Shown: positions 26,450-35,207, counted from the first letter of the stretch. The stretch: DNA of 64,000 bases from Longitalea luteola (GCF_017356035.1 NZ_JAFIQX010000009.1:124001-188000), one strand, 5' to 3'. The notes: generated from the sequence alone by a model not told the origin. A program made the numbers and translations.

Positions 26450-27019
26450 TTGACATCCAACCAGCCTGATATAGCATTATGGGAAGCCTATCAAAAAGGC
26501 GATCACGATTCGTTCGCTTTATTGTTCCGCCGCTACTACGAACCACTGGTTCAATATGGCAGTAAGCTTACCAGCAGCAGCGATGTGCTGGAGGACTGCA
26601 TCCAGGAGCTATTCACTGAATTATGGCAGAACAAGAGCCAGACGCAGGTTCAATCGGTAAAAGCTTACCTGTTCAAATCACTTAAATACAAGCTGTACCG
26701 GGCCCACCAAAGAAAGACCACGGGTCCGTTCAATGAAAATCACAGTGATGCATTGTTTGAATTAAGCCATGAAACCCTGCTGGTAGGCAGGGAGCAGGAT
26801 GCCGAAAAAACAGCCAGGGTACTGCAGGCCCTCGCCCAGCTGTCGAACCGGCAAAAGGAGATCATCTACCTGAAGTTCTATCAGGAACTGAATTATGAAG
26901 AAGTAAGTGAAATAATGAATATTAATTACCAGGCGGCCCGCAACCTGCTGTATCAGTCTATAAAATCATTAAAAAAGCTGCTGACAACCGCGGCCCTGCT
27001 CTGTTTCCTGCTCTTTTAA
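26450..27019 (+). CDS. ECF-type RNA polymerase sigma factor (sigma-70 family, PUL regulator)
   Basis: 189 residues. The start is a TTG at 26450: there is an in-frame stop 15 nt upstream (26435) and no nearby in-frame ATG, and the resulting N-terminus has the normal length before region 2 (ALLFRRYYEPLVQYG). Region 2 covers about 20-90 (DCIQELFTELWQ) and region 4 about 130-182 (LSNRQKEIIYLKFYQELNYEEVSE), joined by a short linker as in ECF factors. It is divergent from fecR; the 149-nt spacer probably carries both promoters. It ends 3 nt before the stop of the convergent gene at 27023, with no terminator between them. It should direct transcription of fecR-susC-susD and perhaps the glycosidases. 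Confidence 0.93.
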   Translation: MTSNQPDIALWEAYQKGDHDSFALLFRRYYEPLVQYGSKLTSSSDVLEDCIQELFTELWQNKSQTQVQSVKAYLFKSLKYKLYRAHQRKTTGPFNENHSDALFELSHETLLVGREQDAEKTARVLQALAQLSNRQKEIIYLKFYQELNYEEVSEIMNINYQAARNLLYQSIKSLKKLLTTAALLCFLLF

Positions 27020-27022
27020 TGA

Positions 27023-27433
27023 TTATGGCGATTTCTTTTTAAAGAGTTTGTCTTTTAATACGCCCCAAATACTTCTTTTTTCGAAGGTTCTTTTATACCA
27101 GTCAACATCTTTTTGAAGGTGTCCTATATCGTTCAATAATTTATTTATGAGCTGGCGGTGTCCTTCGGTATGCTCAGCGCACTGGCTTAATTGCTTTTCA
27201 AGGTCTGCAACCATGCCCGATCTTTGATTGATCTCCTGCTTTAATCGTTCAATTTCATGCCGTTGCTCTGCAATGGTGTGCTGTTTGTTCTCAATTTCCT
27301 GCAACAGATACTGGGTGATCACTTCCAGCTTGTCGTTAATGTGTTTATACGATGGATCGGTAATAGCATGTCCATTAGCTAATCCTTTTGCCACTTCATT
27401 TAAGCCTTTCAGCCCGTTTACAGAAATTTCCAT
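27023..27433 (-). CDS. Coiled-coil protein of unknown function
   Basis: 136 residues from the ATG at 27433. The frame is open further upstream, with ATGs at 27475 and 27505 that would overlap the glycosyltransferase 3' end. From about residue 30 to 110 the sequence is a charged heptad-rich coiled coil (EIENKQHTIAEQRHEIERLK). The C-terminus is basic (KDKLFKKKSP). There is no signal peptide or membrane segment, and I do not recognise a family. It directly follows the glycosyltransferase on the same strand, so it is likely co-transcribed and may be a scaffold or partner. Confidence 0.65.
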   Translation of the reverse strand: MEISVNGLKGLNEVAKGLANGHAITDPSYKHINDKLEVITQYLLQEIENKQHTIAEQRHEIERLKQEINQRSGMVADLEKQLSQCAEHTEGHRQLINKLLNDIGHLQKDVDWYKRTFEKRSIWGVLKDKLFKKKSP

Positions 27434-27461
27434 AATGGTTTTATATTTATGCTTATCACTT

Positions 27462-28547
27462 TTATACCCTTTCATAGAGACTCCGATACAGCGAACACGT
27501 TGCATCTACATTAAATTCTTTATGACAAAGCCAGCCGGAATACTCTCCCATGACCCGTAACATAGCCGGATTATTATAATACTGAAATATTTTAACGATC
27601 GCTTCCTGGGCATTGGTGAACAGGTCCCCGTTCAGCCCTTTTTTCACCAGGTCCCTGTTGCCAACGCAGTCCCTCAACAAAACCGTTTTGCGAAGCGACA
27701 ATGCTTCCAGCACCGAAAATGAAAGACCTTCGTATTGGGAGGTTGATAAATACAAGTTGGCGCCATTGAGCAGCTGCAGTACTTCCCGCTGCTTAAGCCA
27801 GCCTGTTATGGTTATATTGGGCGAGGTGAGCCTGTGCCGTTCTTCGCCGTCGCCCACCCATATAAACTCGAACTGATCAAAATCCTTAAAATAGGTAGCT
27901 ATGGCATTGAACAAAGCCGGATTCTTTTGCGGTACAATGCGGGCGCTGGTAATTATGCGGAATTTGGCCGATGGAAGCGGCAGATCGTCGCTACTGTGGC
28001 TTTCATTCACAGCAATGCCGTTATTAATACTTAACGCCTTGATGCCTAATCTTCGATAGGCCTCGCGTTCTGACTGTGAACTGCAGACCACTTTACCGCC
28101 AAAAGACGATCCCAGCTTTTCGAACAGTTTATACAGTACATTAATAGCATTGAAATTACTTAACAGGAAGGGCGCCCCGTTGGGGGTATAGATCACATTG
28201 GAGATATTCATAAGGCGGCAGGCCAGGCGGCCAAGGAAACCACTTTTTGACGAATGCAGGTGCACGGCATCCACCATTTGGCGCTCTTTCAGGTTCCGCA
28301 ACAACTGGCATAACTCCAGCAGGGCGGCTGTGTCCTTTACCAGGCTGATATTCCGTTGAGCTGAACGCCATCGGATAAACTGTACATTATCATCCGGAAA
28401 ATACTTTATTATTTCCGAAGAACTCATTACATACTCCCGTTCGCCATGAATGACGATATGATAATCGTCACGCAGGTTTTGTACGATCGATTGAACAAAC
28501 GCCGCTATTCCAGAAGCAAAAGGCTCCACTACATGTACGATCTTCAT
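27462..28547 (-). CDS. Glycosyltransferase family 4 (GT-B fold)
   Basis: 361 residues. The N-terminal Rossmann-like domain starts MKIVHVVEPFASGIAAFV with a HLHSSKSGFLGRLACRL motif. The C-terminal GT4 domain has ITSARIVPQKNP, FIWVGDGEERHRL, and the donor-binding glutamate segment TSQYEGLSFSVLEALSL. GT4 enzymes of this length transfer a sugar from a nucleotide or lipid donor in surface polysaccharide or glycolipid synthesis. No other polysaccharide genes are near, so the acceptor is unknown. It is transcribed toward the sigma factor gene and overlaps or abuts the coiled-coil gene. Confidence 0.88.
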   Translation of the reverse strand: MKIVHVVEPFASGIAAFVQSIVQNLRDDYHIVIHGEREYVMSSSEIIKYFPDDNVQFIRWRSAQRNISLVKDTAALLELCQLLRNLKERQMVDAVHLHSSKSGFLGRLACRLMNISNVIYTPNGAPFLLSNFNAINVLYKLFEKLGSSFGGKVVCSSQSEREAYRRLGIKALSINNGIAVNESHSSDDLPLPSAKFRIITSARIVPQKNPALFNAIATYFKDFDQFEFIWVGDGEERHRLTSPNITITGWLKQREVLQLLNGANLYLSTSQYEGLSFSVLEALSLRKTVLLRDCVGNRDLVKKGLNGDLFTNAQEAIVKIFQYYNNPAMLRVMGEYSGWLCHKEFNVDATCSLYRSLYERV

Positions 28548-29078
28548 ATAAATGTTCTATAAATCAATTAAATACTATAATGTATAGTTTGCCCATGGTG
28601 TTTTTTTAAAATTATTAATAGTACGGCCGCATTGCTTTTTGCCGTTGGGTTCATAACAATAATTCTACTGTTACATACCACCCAGCGCGTATGCACAAAT
28701 GCTGTTGAATTAAACATGGAAGCTGCTACAAACCAGTGTAAGGCTTTCCAGGGCCCTGATTGAAGGGGAGGGTATAGATGTTCAGTGTTGTGATCGCTGC
28801 AATGGCAGCCATGCTGCTATAAGCCATTTTTGTGCCTATTGTTCATAAAACTTTCCTTAAAAGGCACACAACCGCAAAAATTTGCAATAAATCATTTATA
28901 ACCAGGCGGTTATTATTTTTATCCCGAATTCATATTTACCAGATGATAAGCGGTAAATATGTATACCGGCCTTATATTTCTACATTTAAATGAAAGCTAA
29001 TTTGGCTGTATTATTCACATTTGTTTAATGATACTCCCGTACTGATATTTGATCATTAAACATTAATGGTTTGCGCCC
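28548..29078. other. Gene-free spacer between dipeptidase 3' end and glycosyltransferase start
   Basis: No open frame is credible here. The stretch should hold the promoter of the glycosyltransferase gene. The one clear structure is a perfect inverted repeat at 28931-28961. No T-run flanks it, and no terminator is obvious for the dipeptidase gene. Confidence 0.5.
28931..28961. promoter_or_regulatory. Perfect 10-bp inverted repeat, possible operator
   Basis: The arms CATATTTACC (28931-28940) and GGTAAATATG (28952-28961) are exact complements, with centres about two helical turns apart. This is a spacing expected for a dimeric regulator. The target gene is unclear: it lies 118 nt after the dipeptidase stop and about 385 nt upstream of the glycosyltransferase start. 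Confidence 0.4.
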
Positions 29079-30146
29079 TTACCAAACCTCCCGAAGGAAG
29101 CGCAGCCAGTTGCCATACATGACGCCCTCGATATCTGCGCGTGTGTATCCCCGTTTGGCCAGCAGGACCGGGATCTTTTGCAGATCGGCGATGGTTTCCA
29201 GGTCATAAGGTGATTGTTCTTTGCCAAAAGCGCCATCCAGGTCAGATCCGATGCCCACATGCAGGGCGTTGCCCGCCAGTTGACAAATATGATCGAGGTG
29301 GTCGATCATTTTGTCCAGGTTGCAGGCCATGCCTTCGGGGGTTGATCGCTGGCGTATCCAGTTGGGTACCATCATCCAGGCATCCAAAGCCCCGCCGATC
29401 ACGGCGCCTCTTTCGATCAGCGCTCTGATCATTTCATCACTGAACTGGCGGTTATGATTTACCAGCGCCCGGCAATTATTATGGCTTGCCCAAACCGGTC
29501 CGGTAAAAACCTCCAGCGCATCCCAAAAAGCATCGTCACACAGATGCGTGGCATCAAGGATCATATTGAGGCGCCCCATTTCCCGCAGCAATTCCCTGCC
29601 CGCCGCCTGCAGTTTTCCCGTGGCATCCGTTCCGTTGGCGTAACGGCCCGGTCCATAATGAGCCGGACCAACAGCGCGGAGCCCATATTCATAAGCAGTT
29701 TCCAGCTGTTTGAGGGTAACCAGGGAGTCGGCCCCTTCCAGGCTTAAAATATAACCAATGGGTTTATTGTCATTCGGCGTTCCATCAAGCCAGAGGGCCA
29801 CATGGTGCTCAAGTTCGCTTTTTGTTTTTATCATCACCATTTCGCCGGCGGCTTCCATGGCTTTGTACCAGGCCAGTTGCCCCTGTGTTTGCGCCCAGGC
29901 CTGCTCAGGCGAATGCCAGCCGGGCAGGGGACTATCCGGCGTCACAAAACGCGCGATCTGTGTGGCCACTACCAACCCGATATTGCCCTGCCTTAATTCA
30001 GGCAAAGCCACCGTCCCTTTGGCTCGATCTGGTTTATCAGTTAGTCCCGCTTCGCGTTTACGGATCTCCATAACGGGCTGCCGCAGGTCGCGGTTCCACT
30101 CCATGGCGTTCATGCTCAGATCAAGGTGTGCGTCTATCGTAAACAT
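29079..30146 (-). CDS. Membrane dipeptidase-type metallopeptidase (family M19)
   Basis: 355 residues, no signal peptide, so probably cytoplasmic. The binuclear zinc ligands of the renal dipeptidase family are visible: His7 and Asp9 in DAHLD, the bridging Glu in SLEGAD, and the two histidines in DATHLCDDAFW and ASHNNCRALVNHNRQ; the Asp in GIGSDLDGAFG is the family's catalytic-site aspartate. These enzymes cleave dipeptides, often with a D-residue at the C-terminal side. It lies 54 nt downstream of the RidA gene and is probably co-transcribed, which points to peptide or amino-acid catabolism with an imine intermediate. Confidence 0.93.
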   Translation of the reverse strand: MFTIDAHLDLSMNAMEWNRDLRQPVMEIRKREAGLTDKPDRAKGTVALPELRQGNIGLVVATQIARFVTPDSPLPGWHSPEQAWAQTQGQLAWYKAMEAAGEMVMIKTKSELEHHVALWLDGTPNDNKPIGYILSLEGADSLVTLKQLETAYEYGLRAVGPAHYGPGRYANGTDATGKLQAAGRELLREMGRLNMILDATHLCDDAFWDALEVFTGPVWASHNNCRALVNHNRQFSDEMIRALIERGAVIGGALDAWMMVPNWIRQRSTPEGMACNLDKMIDHLDHICQLAGNALHVGIGSDLDGAFGKEQSPYDLETIADLQKIPVLLAKRGYTRADIEGVMYGNWLRFLREVW

Positions 30147-30200
30147 ATACTCACTCCCCTGGGAAAGGGGATTTTTTTTAAGCTTTCCATTTTATTCCTG

Positions 30201-30662
30201 TCAAACCAATTCGAACATAGCTTCTATTTCTACCGGGATATTATCTGGGAGAGAACCGAAGCCAACGGCGCTGCGAACACCTACACCATTCTCCTCACCC
30301 CATACGGCTGCAAATAATTCACTGCAACCGTTGATTACATAAGGATGCCGTTCAAAGTCGGGCGTACAATTAACCATTCCCAAGATTTTGATCACCCGTT
30401 TTATTTTATTTAAACTGCCTATATGGGTGCAGATGGTTGACAACATAGTAAGGCCAACCTGCCGGGCAGCCAGCTTTCCTTCTTCAAGATCCAGCTCACG
30501 GCCAATACGGCCAATGATCAGCGTCTTATCTTCCCGAACAGGCCCATGCCCCGATAAATACAAGTATTTTCCATCGATCAGGTAAGGCTTGTATACGCCC
30601 AGGGGTGCAGGGGCGGGTGGTAACCTCAGTCCAAGTCGGTTGAATCTTTCTTCAGCGTTCAT
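30201..30662 (-). CDS. RidA/YjgF/UK114-family protein (enamine/imine deaminase type)
   Basis: 153 residues, full length for the longer branch of the family. The C-terminal signature GVRSAVGFGSLPDNIPVEIEA carries the substrate-binding arginine (Arg130) and the following glutamates. RidA proteins are cytosolic trimers that hydrolyse reactive enamines or imines made by PLP enzymes. The gene is first in an operon with the M19 dipeptidase and divergent from the DeoR-family regulator, with dyad sites in between. Confidence 0.93.
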   Translation of the reverse strand: MNAEERFNRLGLRLPPAPAPLGVYKPYLIDGKYLYLSGHGPVREDKTLIIGRIGRELDLEEGKLAARQVGLTMLSTICTHIGSLNKIKRVIKILGMVNCTPDFERHPYVINGCSELFAAVWGEENGVGVRSAVGFGSLPDNIPVEIEAMFELV

Positions 30663-30810
30663 TTCGTTTGATTTGATATTTACTTTTTTAACGTACGGTA
30701 TAACTTTAGAATTCAGCGCCGGCCGTTGCGGTTACAGCTGGGATCATTCCATCACCCGGCCAGGCTTATTAGTGTGAAATCTGCCTCAAATTACCAAACT
30801 TAAAGTTCTT

Positions 30811-30829
30811 TTTGCGAATTATTTGCAAT
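30811..30829. promoter_or_regulatory. Putative DeoR-family operator, site 1
   Basis: The core TTGCGAA-TTA-TTTGCAA is an imperfect dyad. It repeats at 30943-30961 with one mismatch in 19 positions, in the same orientation, 132 nt apart. It lies 149 nt upstream of the ridA-like start and 291 nt upstream of the regulator start. Confidence 0.55.
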
Positions 30830-30942
30830 TACACTTCTCGTGGCGCAAATACACTGTCATAAGAACAGGCCATTTGTTCCTGTAAACCAATTACTCACCT
30901 GCAATTCCGTGGTTTTTGAGCCATACAGGACACACCTCATGG

Positions 30943-30961
30943 ATTGCGAATTATTTGCAAT
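30943..30961. promoter_or_regulatory. Putative DeoR-family operator, site 2
   Basis: Second copy of the site: ATTGCGAA-TTA-TTTGCAAT, 7 of 8 arm positions paired. It is the better dyad of the two and lies about 160 nt upstream of the deoR-like gene. Two spaced operators would permit looping and joint control of the divergent genes. Confidence 0.55.
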
Positions 30962-31119
30962 ATCAAGGGCATTACATCCTGTGGTAAACTACAAGGCCCA
31001 GGATAAAGTTTTGTTTCGCTTTATACCATAATGAAAATATTGCATGGGCTTTTCGCACTAAATATTGAATTTTGTCCATTGGAAAGGGAACCTGATCCAA
31101 ATAACGTTTCAACACCTTT

Positions 31120-31902
31120 ATGGCAAATAACAACCCAAACACACCGGCGCCGATTGCCTTACAGAAAAAGGAAAGAAAAAAACTGATCGCCAAACAAGTG
31201 AATATCCATACGCGTTTAATGTTCACCGACCTGGTAAAGCTGATCGATGTCTCGGAAGATACCATTCGCCGGGATGTAAACGAACTGGCCGAGGAAGGAC
31301 AGGTTATCCGGATTAAAGGAGGCGTGATGTCGGCTGCCTACCATATAGGTCATGAATCACAAACTTACTCGCAACAAAACAAAGAGATCATTGCCGAGAA
31401 AACCCTGCAGCTGTTGAAAGACGATATGATCGTACTGATCGGCGGGGGCACCACCATCAGGGAGTTCATTAAAAAAATACCCACTACCTTAAAAGCTACT
31501 TTTATTACCGTTAACGTACTTACCGCTGTTGAACTGCTTGATAAACCGATGATCAAGACCATCATGATCGGTGGACAAATTTCTACCTACAGTCAAATGA
31601 CAGTAAGCGGCGAAGTGTTTCAATACCTTAGCAATATCAAAGCAGATCTTTGCATTTTAGGTATCAATGCCATCGATGCCAACAGTGGGCTTACCGATTC
31701 TGACTGGGAAACCATCCAGGTTAAGAAAGCGATGATCAATGCAGCTGAAAAAGTAGCCGTGCTTACCATTTCTGAAAAAATGAATTCGGCCATGCAAATG
31801 AAAATTGCCGATGTGAATGAGATCGATTATTTAATTACAGAGCTTCCGCCCGACAGCAATGAGCTGCAGGCTTACAAAGCCAAAAATCTTACGCTTTTAT
31901 AA
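31120..31902 (+). CDS. DeoR-family transcriptional regulator
   Basis: 260 residues. A DeoR-type winged helix-turn-helix covers about 18-70 (VKLIDVSEDTIRRDVNELAEEGQVIRIKGG). The C-terminal DeoRC sensor domain (about 85-250) has the phosphosugar-binding features IGGGTTIREF and LGINAIDANSGLTDSDWETIQVKK. Regulators of this family usually repress until a phosphorylated metabolite binds. The likely targets are its own gene and the divergent ridA-M19 operon, because two dyad repeats lie between them. It is convergent with rmuC. Confidence 0.93.
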   Translation: MANNNPNTPAPIALQKKERKKLIAKQVNIHTRLMFTDLVKLIDVSEDTIRRDVNELAEEGQVIRIKGGVMSAAYHIGHESQTYSQQNKEIIAEKTLQLLKDDMIVLIGGGTTIREFIKKIPTTLKATFITVNVLTAVELLDKPMIKTIMIGGQISTYSQMTVSGEVFQYLSNIKADLCILGINAIDANSGLTDSDWETIQVKKAMINAAEKVAVLTISEKMNSAMQMKIADVNEIDYLITELPPDSNELQAYKAKNLTLL

Positions 31903-31905
31903 TAC

Positions 31906-32004
31906 TGTTACCGGTTACCACGTTCCTGTTGCCGGGGCTCAACTGTCCTGCAACCCCAACATGCAGCTGTATCTCCGGTAACTGGCAACCGGCAAGTGGT
32001 AACT
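31906..32004. repeat. Inverted heptamer arrays between convergent stop codons
   Basis: Starting 4 nt after the deoR-like stop, units TGTTACC, GGTTACC, ACGTTCC, TGTTGCC run from 31906 to 31933. On the other strand, starting 6 nt after the rmuC stop, units AGTTACC, ACTTGCC, GGTTGCC, AGTTACC run from 32004 back to 31977. The two arrays are in inverted orientation and can partly pair. Each gene thus has the same unit family just past its own stop. Confidence 0.7.
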
Positions 32005-32009
32005 GATCC

Positions 32010-33374
32010 CTATTCTTCATGTTCATTTTCTTCCCTCTCATCCAGCTTCAGCGGATCGGTTTTTCCGATCAATGCAGCGGCATCTTCGCGCGGCAACTCC
32101 TGAACGGCACGCAATTTCTTTTCAATAGCCCTCGACCGCACGCCAGCCTGTTCAATTACATTACTGGCCTCCTGCAATTTCTTTTGCGTTTTCTCCAAGA
32201 TGCCACCAAAATTGCCAAACTCTGTTTTTACCGCTCCCAGCAATTGCCATACTTCGCCCGACCGTTTTTCAATCGCCAGCGTTCTGAAACCCATCTGCAA
32301 ACTGTTAAGCAAAGCCGATAAAGTGGTAGGGCCTGTTATAACGATCTTATACTCGCGTTGAATGGATTCGAACAAACCCGGCGTACGCAATACTTCAGCA
32401 TACAAACTTTCGAATGGCAGGAACAGGATAGCGAAATCTGTTGTATTGGGGGGATCTACATATTTACTGCTGATATCCAGGGCGCATTTCCGGATGCCTT
32501 TCACAAAACTTTTGCGGTATTCCTCGATCAGGTCAGGCAATGCCTGATCGTATGCATCCATCAGCGCTTCAAAATCTTCTTTGGGAAATTTAGAATCAAC
32601 GGGCAGCCATACGGATTTTTCCTTATCGCCGCGGCCCGGCAATTTTATGGCGAATTCGACCAGCGCATTGGAACCTTCTTTTGTTTTAACATTCCGCCCG
32701 TATTGATCAATGGTGAGAACCTGTTCCAGGATGCTTTCCAACTGGTATTCACCAAGTACGCCTCTTGCTTTTACATTGGTAAGCACCCGTTTCAGATCGC
32801 CCACACCGGTAGCCAGCTGCTGCATATCACCCAGTCCCTTATGCACGGCTTCAAGCCGTTCGCTCACCAGTTTAAATGATTCGCCCAGGCGGGCTTCCAG
32901 TGTTTTTTGCAATTTCTCATCAACGGTTGCGCGCATTTCATCGAGCTTGCGTTCGTTGCCGGTTTGCAGGTCGGCCATTTTCTTTTCCAGCGTTTCCCGC
33001 ATCTGGTCGAGCCGGGCAGATGTTGCATTGTTCTGTTCGCTTTGTTTATTCAATAAGGCAAGGAAATTATCTTTTTGCACCGTACTGGCATTGGCCATGG
33101 TCTGGTGAATGAGCTCGCCAAAATTTTTGATGGATGCAGCCAGCTCAGCGCGTATCCGTTGGGTATTGTCGCCCGATTCCTGCCGGTTGGTCACCATCTC
33201 CTGTTTTACTGCCGCTTCAATACGGGTAAGCTCCGCCGCCATATTTTCCAGCTTGTACTTCACCGCCAGCCAGTCGGTATTGTTTCGCGACGCTGCGCCT
33301 TTCCAGGCAAAGATCATCGTTATGAAACTTACCAGTAAAACACCCACCAATAGGATAATTAAAACAGTTTCCAT
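32010..33374 (-). CDS. rmuC: DNA recombination protein RmuC
   Basis: 454 residues. An N-terminal membrane helix (about 2-23) anchors a long coiled coil (about 35-195) to the inner membrane. The RmuC domain follows (about 200-420), with LGEYQLESILEQVL, KLPGRGDKEKSVWLPVDSKFP, TTDFAILFLPFESLYAEVL and TGPTTLSALLNSLQMGFRTLAIEKRS. RmuC has a nuclease-like fold and limits inversions at short inverted repeats. The gene stands alone: convergent with the deoR-like gene and 242 nt from the SusD gene behind it. Confidence 0.96.
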   Translation of the reverse strand: METVLIILLVGVLLVSFITMIFAWKGAASRNNTDWLAVKYKLENMAAELTRIEAAVKQEMVTNRQESGDNTQRIRAELAASIKNFGELIHQTMANASTVQKDNFLALLNKQSEQNNATSARLDQMRETLEKKMADLQTGNERKLDEMRATVDEKLQKTLEARLGESFKLVSERLEAVHKGLGDMQQLATGVGDLKRVLTNVKARGVLGEYQLESILEQVLTIDQYGRNVKTKEGSNALVEFAIKLPGRGDKEKSVWLPVDSKFPKEDFEALMDAYDQALPDLIEEYRKSFVKGIRKCALDISSKYVDPPNTTDFAILFLPFESLYAEVLRTPGLFESIQREYKIVITGPTTLSALLNSLQMGFRTLAIEKRSGEVWQLLGAVKTEFGNFGGILEKTQKKLQEASNVIEQAGVRSRAIEKKLRAVQELPREDAAALIGKTDPLKLDEREENEHEE

Positions 33375-33562
33375 GTCAACGGTATTGATGGGTCAATTTA
33401 AGCAATTGGGCAGAAAAAACGAATTCAGAAGTCAGAGGCAGGAAGTCAGAAAATACATTTATCCATACGACCCGGTTGAACTCAGCAGCCTGATAATCTT
33501 CGTCGGAGAACCGGAATGTTGAAAATCATCCGACTTCTGATCTCGGGCCTCCGGCTTCGGAA

Positions 33563-33592
33563 TAAAAAAGCCCCGATATGAATACCGGGGCT
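33563..33592 (-). terminator. Rho-independent terminator of the ROK-susC-susD unit
   Basis: On the minus strand a GC-rich stem (33587-33592 with 33569-33574, extended by one further pair) is followed by a run of T residues (complement of the A-run at 33563-33569). It lies 25 nt after the susD stop codon. Confidence 0.85.
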
Positions 33593-33616
33593 ATAACTCT
33601 CAACACTTAATATTAA

Positions 33617-35182
33617 CTATTTTACATCCCAGAACACTTTCGTGCTTATATTATCCATCGATTTCACCGCTGCATAGTTGGCTGCATTCAGCGTGCTCTC
33701 TGTACCGGGATACAAGAACCGGTTAGGAGGCTGCGGTGCCAACACAGATGACACATCGTTCGGGAAATTCAATACAGGGAATTTGGTACGGCGGTATTCG
33801 GCCCATGCCTGGTGCGCCTGGATAACACCGAAATCTATCCATTTCTGCGTAGCGATCTTTTCGAGGTTATTTGTACCGTATGCTACCAACGGGTGTAACA
33901 GGTATGTGGCAATCGCCAGGTCAGTAGGCCTGTCTTCTTTCCTGCCATAAGTAGCGTCGCCCTTCACCTTACTGCTGTTATTTACACTCCAATAAAACAG
34001 AACGGATTGTTTAACACCTTCATCATAAGCTGTTTTAGCTGTTCCACCACCCCATCTTTCATACGCCTCTGCCTTCAGGAAATAGGCTTCAGCAGCAGTG
34101 AATACAATACCGGGGAATACATTGTTCTCGCTGAAGGTGGTTGAATCCCAACGGGAGAAATAGTTGCTCCTTACAGAATCCTGCACGCGGGTAGCGTTCC
34201 AGGTATTAGGAACACCACGGTATTCACCATTCTTGTTGGTTGAAAAGTAAATAGGCAGGCGCGGATCATCGGCCGGATCCATAATGTCATTCACCATTTT
34301 ACCGGGCGCAAAAGGATTCACAGCAAAACCTTCTCTTATGTCCTTTTCAGCGGTAAGCTTACTGGTAGTGCTCGAAGGGGTAATGGTGATACTTTCAGTA
34401 TAATTATTTATTACCGGGTATTTCGTTGCATTGCCCAGGATCTCCTGGATCATTGCTTTGGCAGTAGCTTCATTCTTATAAGAGATACGCATGGCCAAAC
34501 GCAGGATCAGGGAATTGCAATATTTCCGCCATTTGATCAGCGAACCCTTGTTCATGTAATCAACGGAATTCAATTGATTCTGATAATATGGATCCGGCGT
34601 TAACGTAGACAGGTAATCGGAAATACGCTTCAGATCGGTCAGGATCTTGGTATAGATCTCTTCTCCTTTATCATAAGACGCCAGGATGATATTTCCGGTT
34701 GTATTCAACTGACCGGCTGTTGAGAAGGGGATATCACCCCACATATCCACCATTTGTGCCGTTTGGTCGTACACAAAGATCCGGGCGGTTTCCATAAACA
34801 TCAGGTAACCTGCTTTATCGGCATCTGATGTAAGGTTGCCATAATATTTCTCGATCTCACGGTACCGCGCAATGGTATTGGTATAAAAATAATCCCAGCG
34901 ATCTTTGGTGTAGTTCACCGGTTGTTCGTATACTTTATTAGCCAGGTTATATCCATTGGTCTGGCTGTACGTACCTATAACCGGGATCTGTAAGGTGTAC
35001 AGGCCCCAATATTTAGGCATTACTCTTTCATTGAACAATAATCCTGAATATAAACTCGGAACTGTGGCAGTCACAGAGCCATTGGGATCATAATAATTGC
35101 TTTCAATTTCAGATTTTTTACAACCCGTTCCCAGTAAACCTGCCGCGATTATAAAAAACGGAGCTATAATAAGTTTTTTCAT
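33617..35182 (-). CDS. SusD/RagB-family surface lipoprotein (PUL pair 3)
   Basis: 521 residues with a lipoprotein signal and Cys21 (LGTGC). SusD_2-type fold with QMVDMWGDIPFSTAG, FLKAEAYERWGGGTAK and C-terminal TKVFWDVK. It is a paralogue of the SusD at 19956: the N-terminal region (YYDPNG, YW, TQxNGY, DRW), the middle motifs and the end align in order. It follows its SusC by 25 nt and is closed by a strong terminator, so the transcript holds no degradative enzymes. Confidence 0.94.
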   Translation of the reverse strand: MKKLIIAPFFIIAAGLLGTGCKKSEIESNYYDPNGSVTATVPSLYSGLLFNERVMPKYWGLYTLQIPVIGTYSQTNGYNLANKVYEQPVNYTKDRWDYFYTNTIARYREIEKYYGNLTSDADKAGYLMFMETARIFVYDQTAQMVDMWGDIPFSTAGQLNTTGNIILASYDKGEEIYTKILTDLKRISDYLSTLTPDPYYQNQLNSVDYMNKGSLIKWRKYCNSLILRLAMRISYKNEATAKAMIQEILGNATKYPVINNYTESITITPSSTTSKLTAEKDIREGFAVNPFAPGKMVNDIMDPADDPRLPIYFSTNKNGEYRGVPNTWNATRVQDSVRSNYFSRWDSTTFSENNVFPGIVFTAAEAYFLKAEAYERWGGGTAKTAYDEGVKQSVLFYWSVNNSSKVKGDATYGRKEDRPTDLAIATYLLHPLVAYGTNNLEKIATQKWIDFGVIQAHQAWAEYRRTKFPVLNFPNDVSSVLAPQPPNRFLYPGTESTLNAANYAAVKSMDNISTKVFWDVK

Positions 35183-35207
35183 AATTGTCGATGTTTAACT
35201 AATGTGT

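Larger units (their letters stand above)
30663..31119. other. Divergent regulatory spacer with two dyad sites
   Basis: This 457-nt stretch separates the ridA-like operon from the deoR-like gene. No gene is supported. It contains two 19-bp sites, identical at 18 positions, at 30811-30829 and 30943-30961, each an imperfect dyad. Confidence 0.6.

Noticed and set aside
28931-28961. Terminator for the dipeptidase gene
   Set aside because: No T-run follows the hairpin on the minus strand and the stem is AT-rich with an 11-nt loop.
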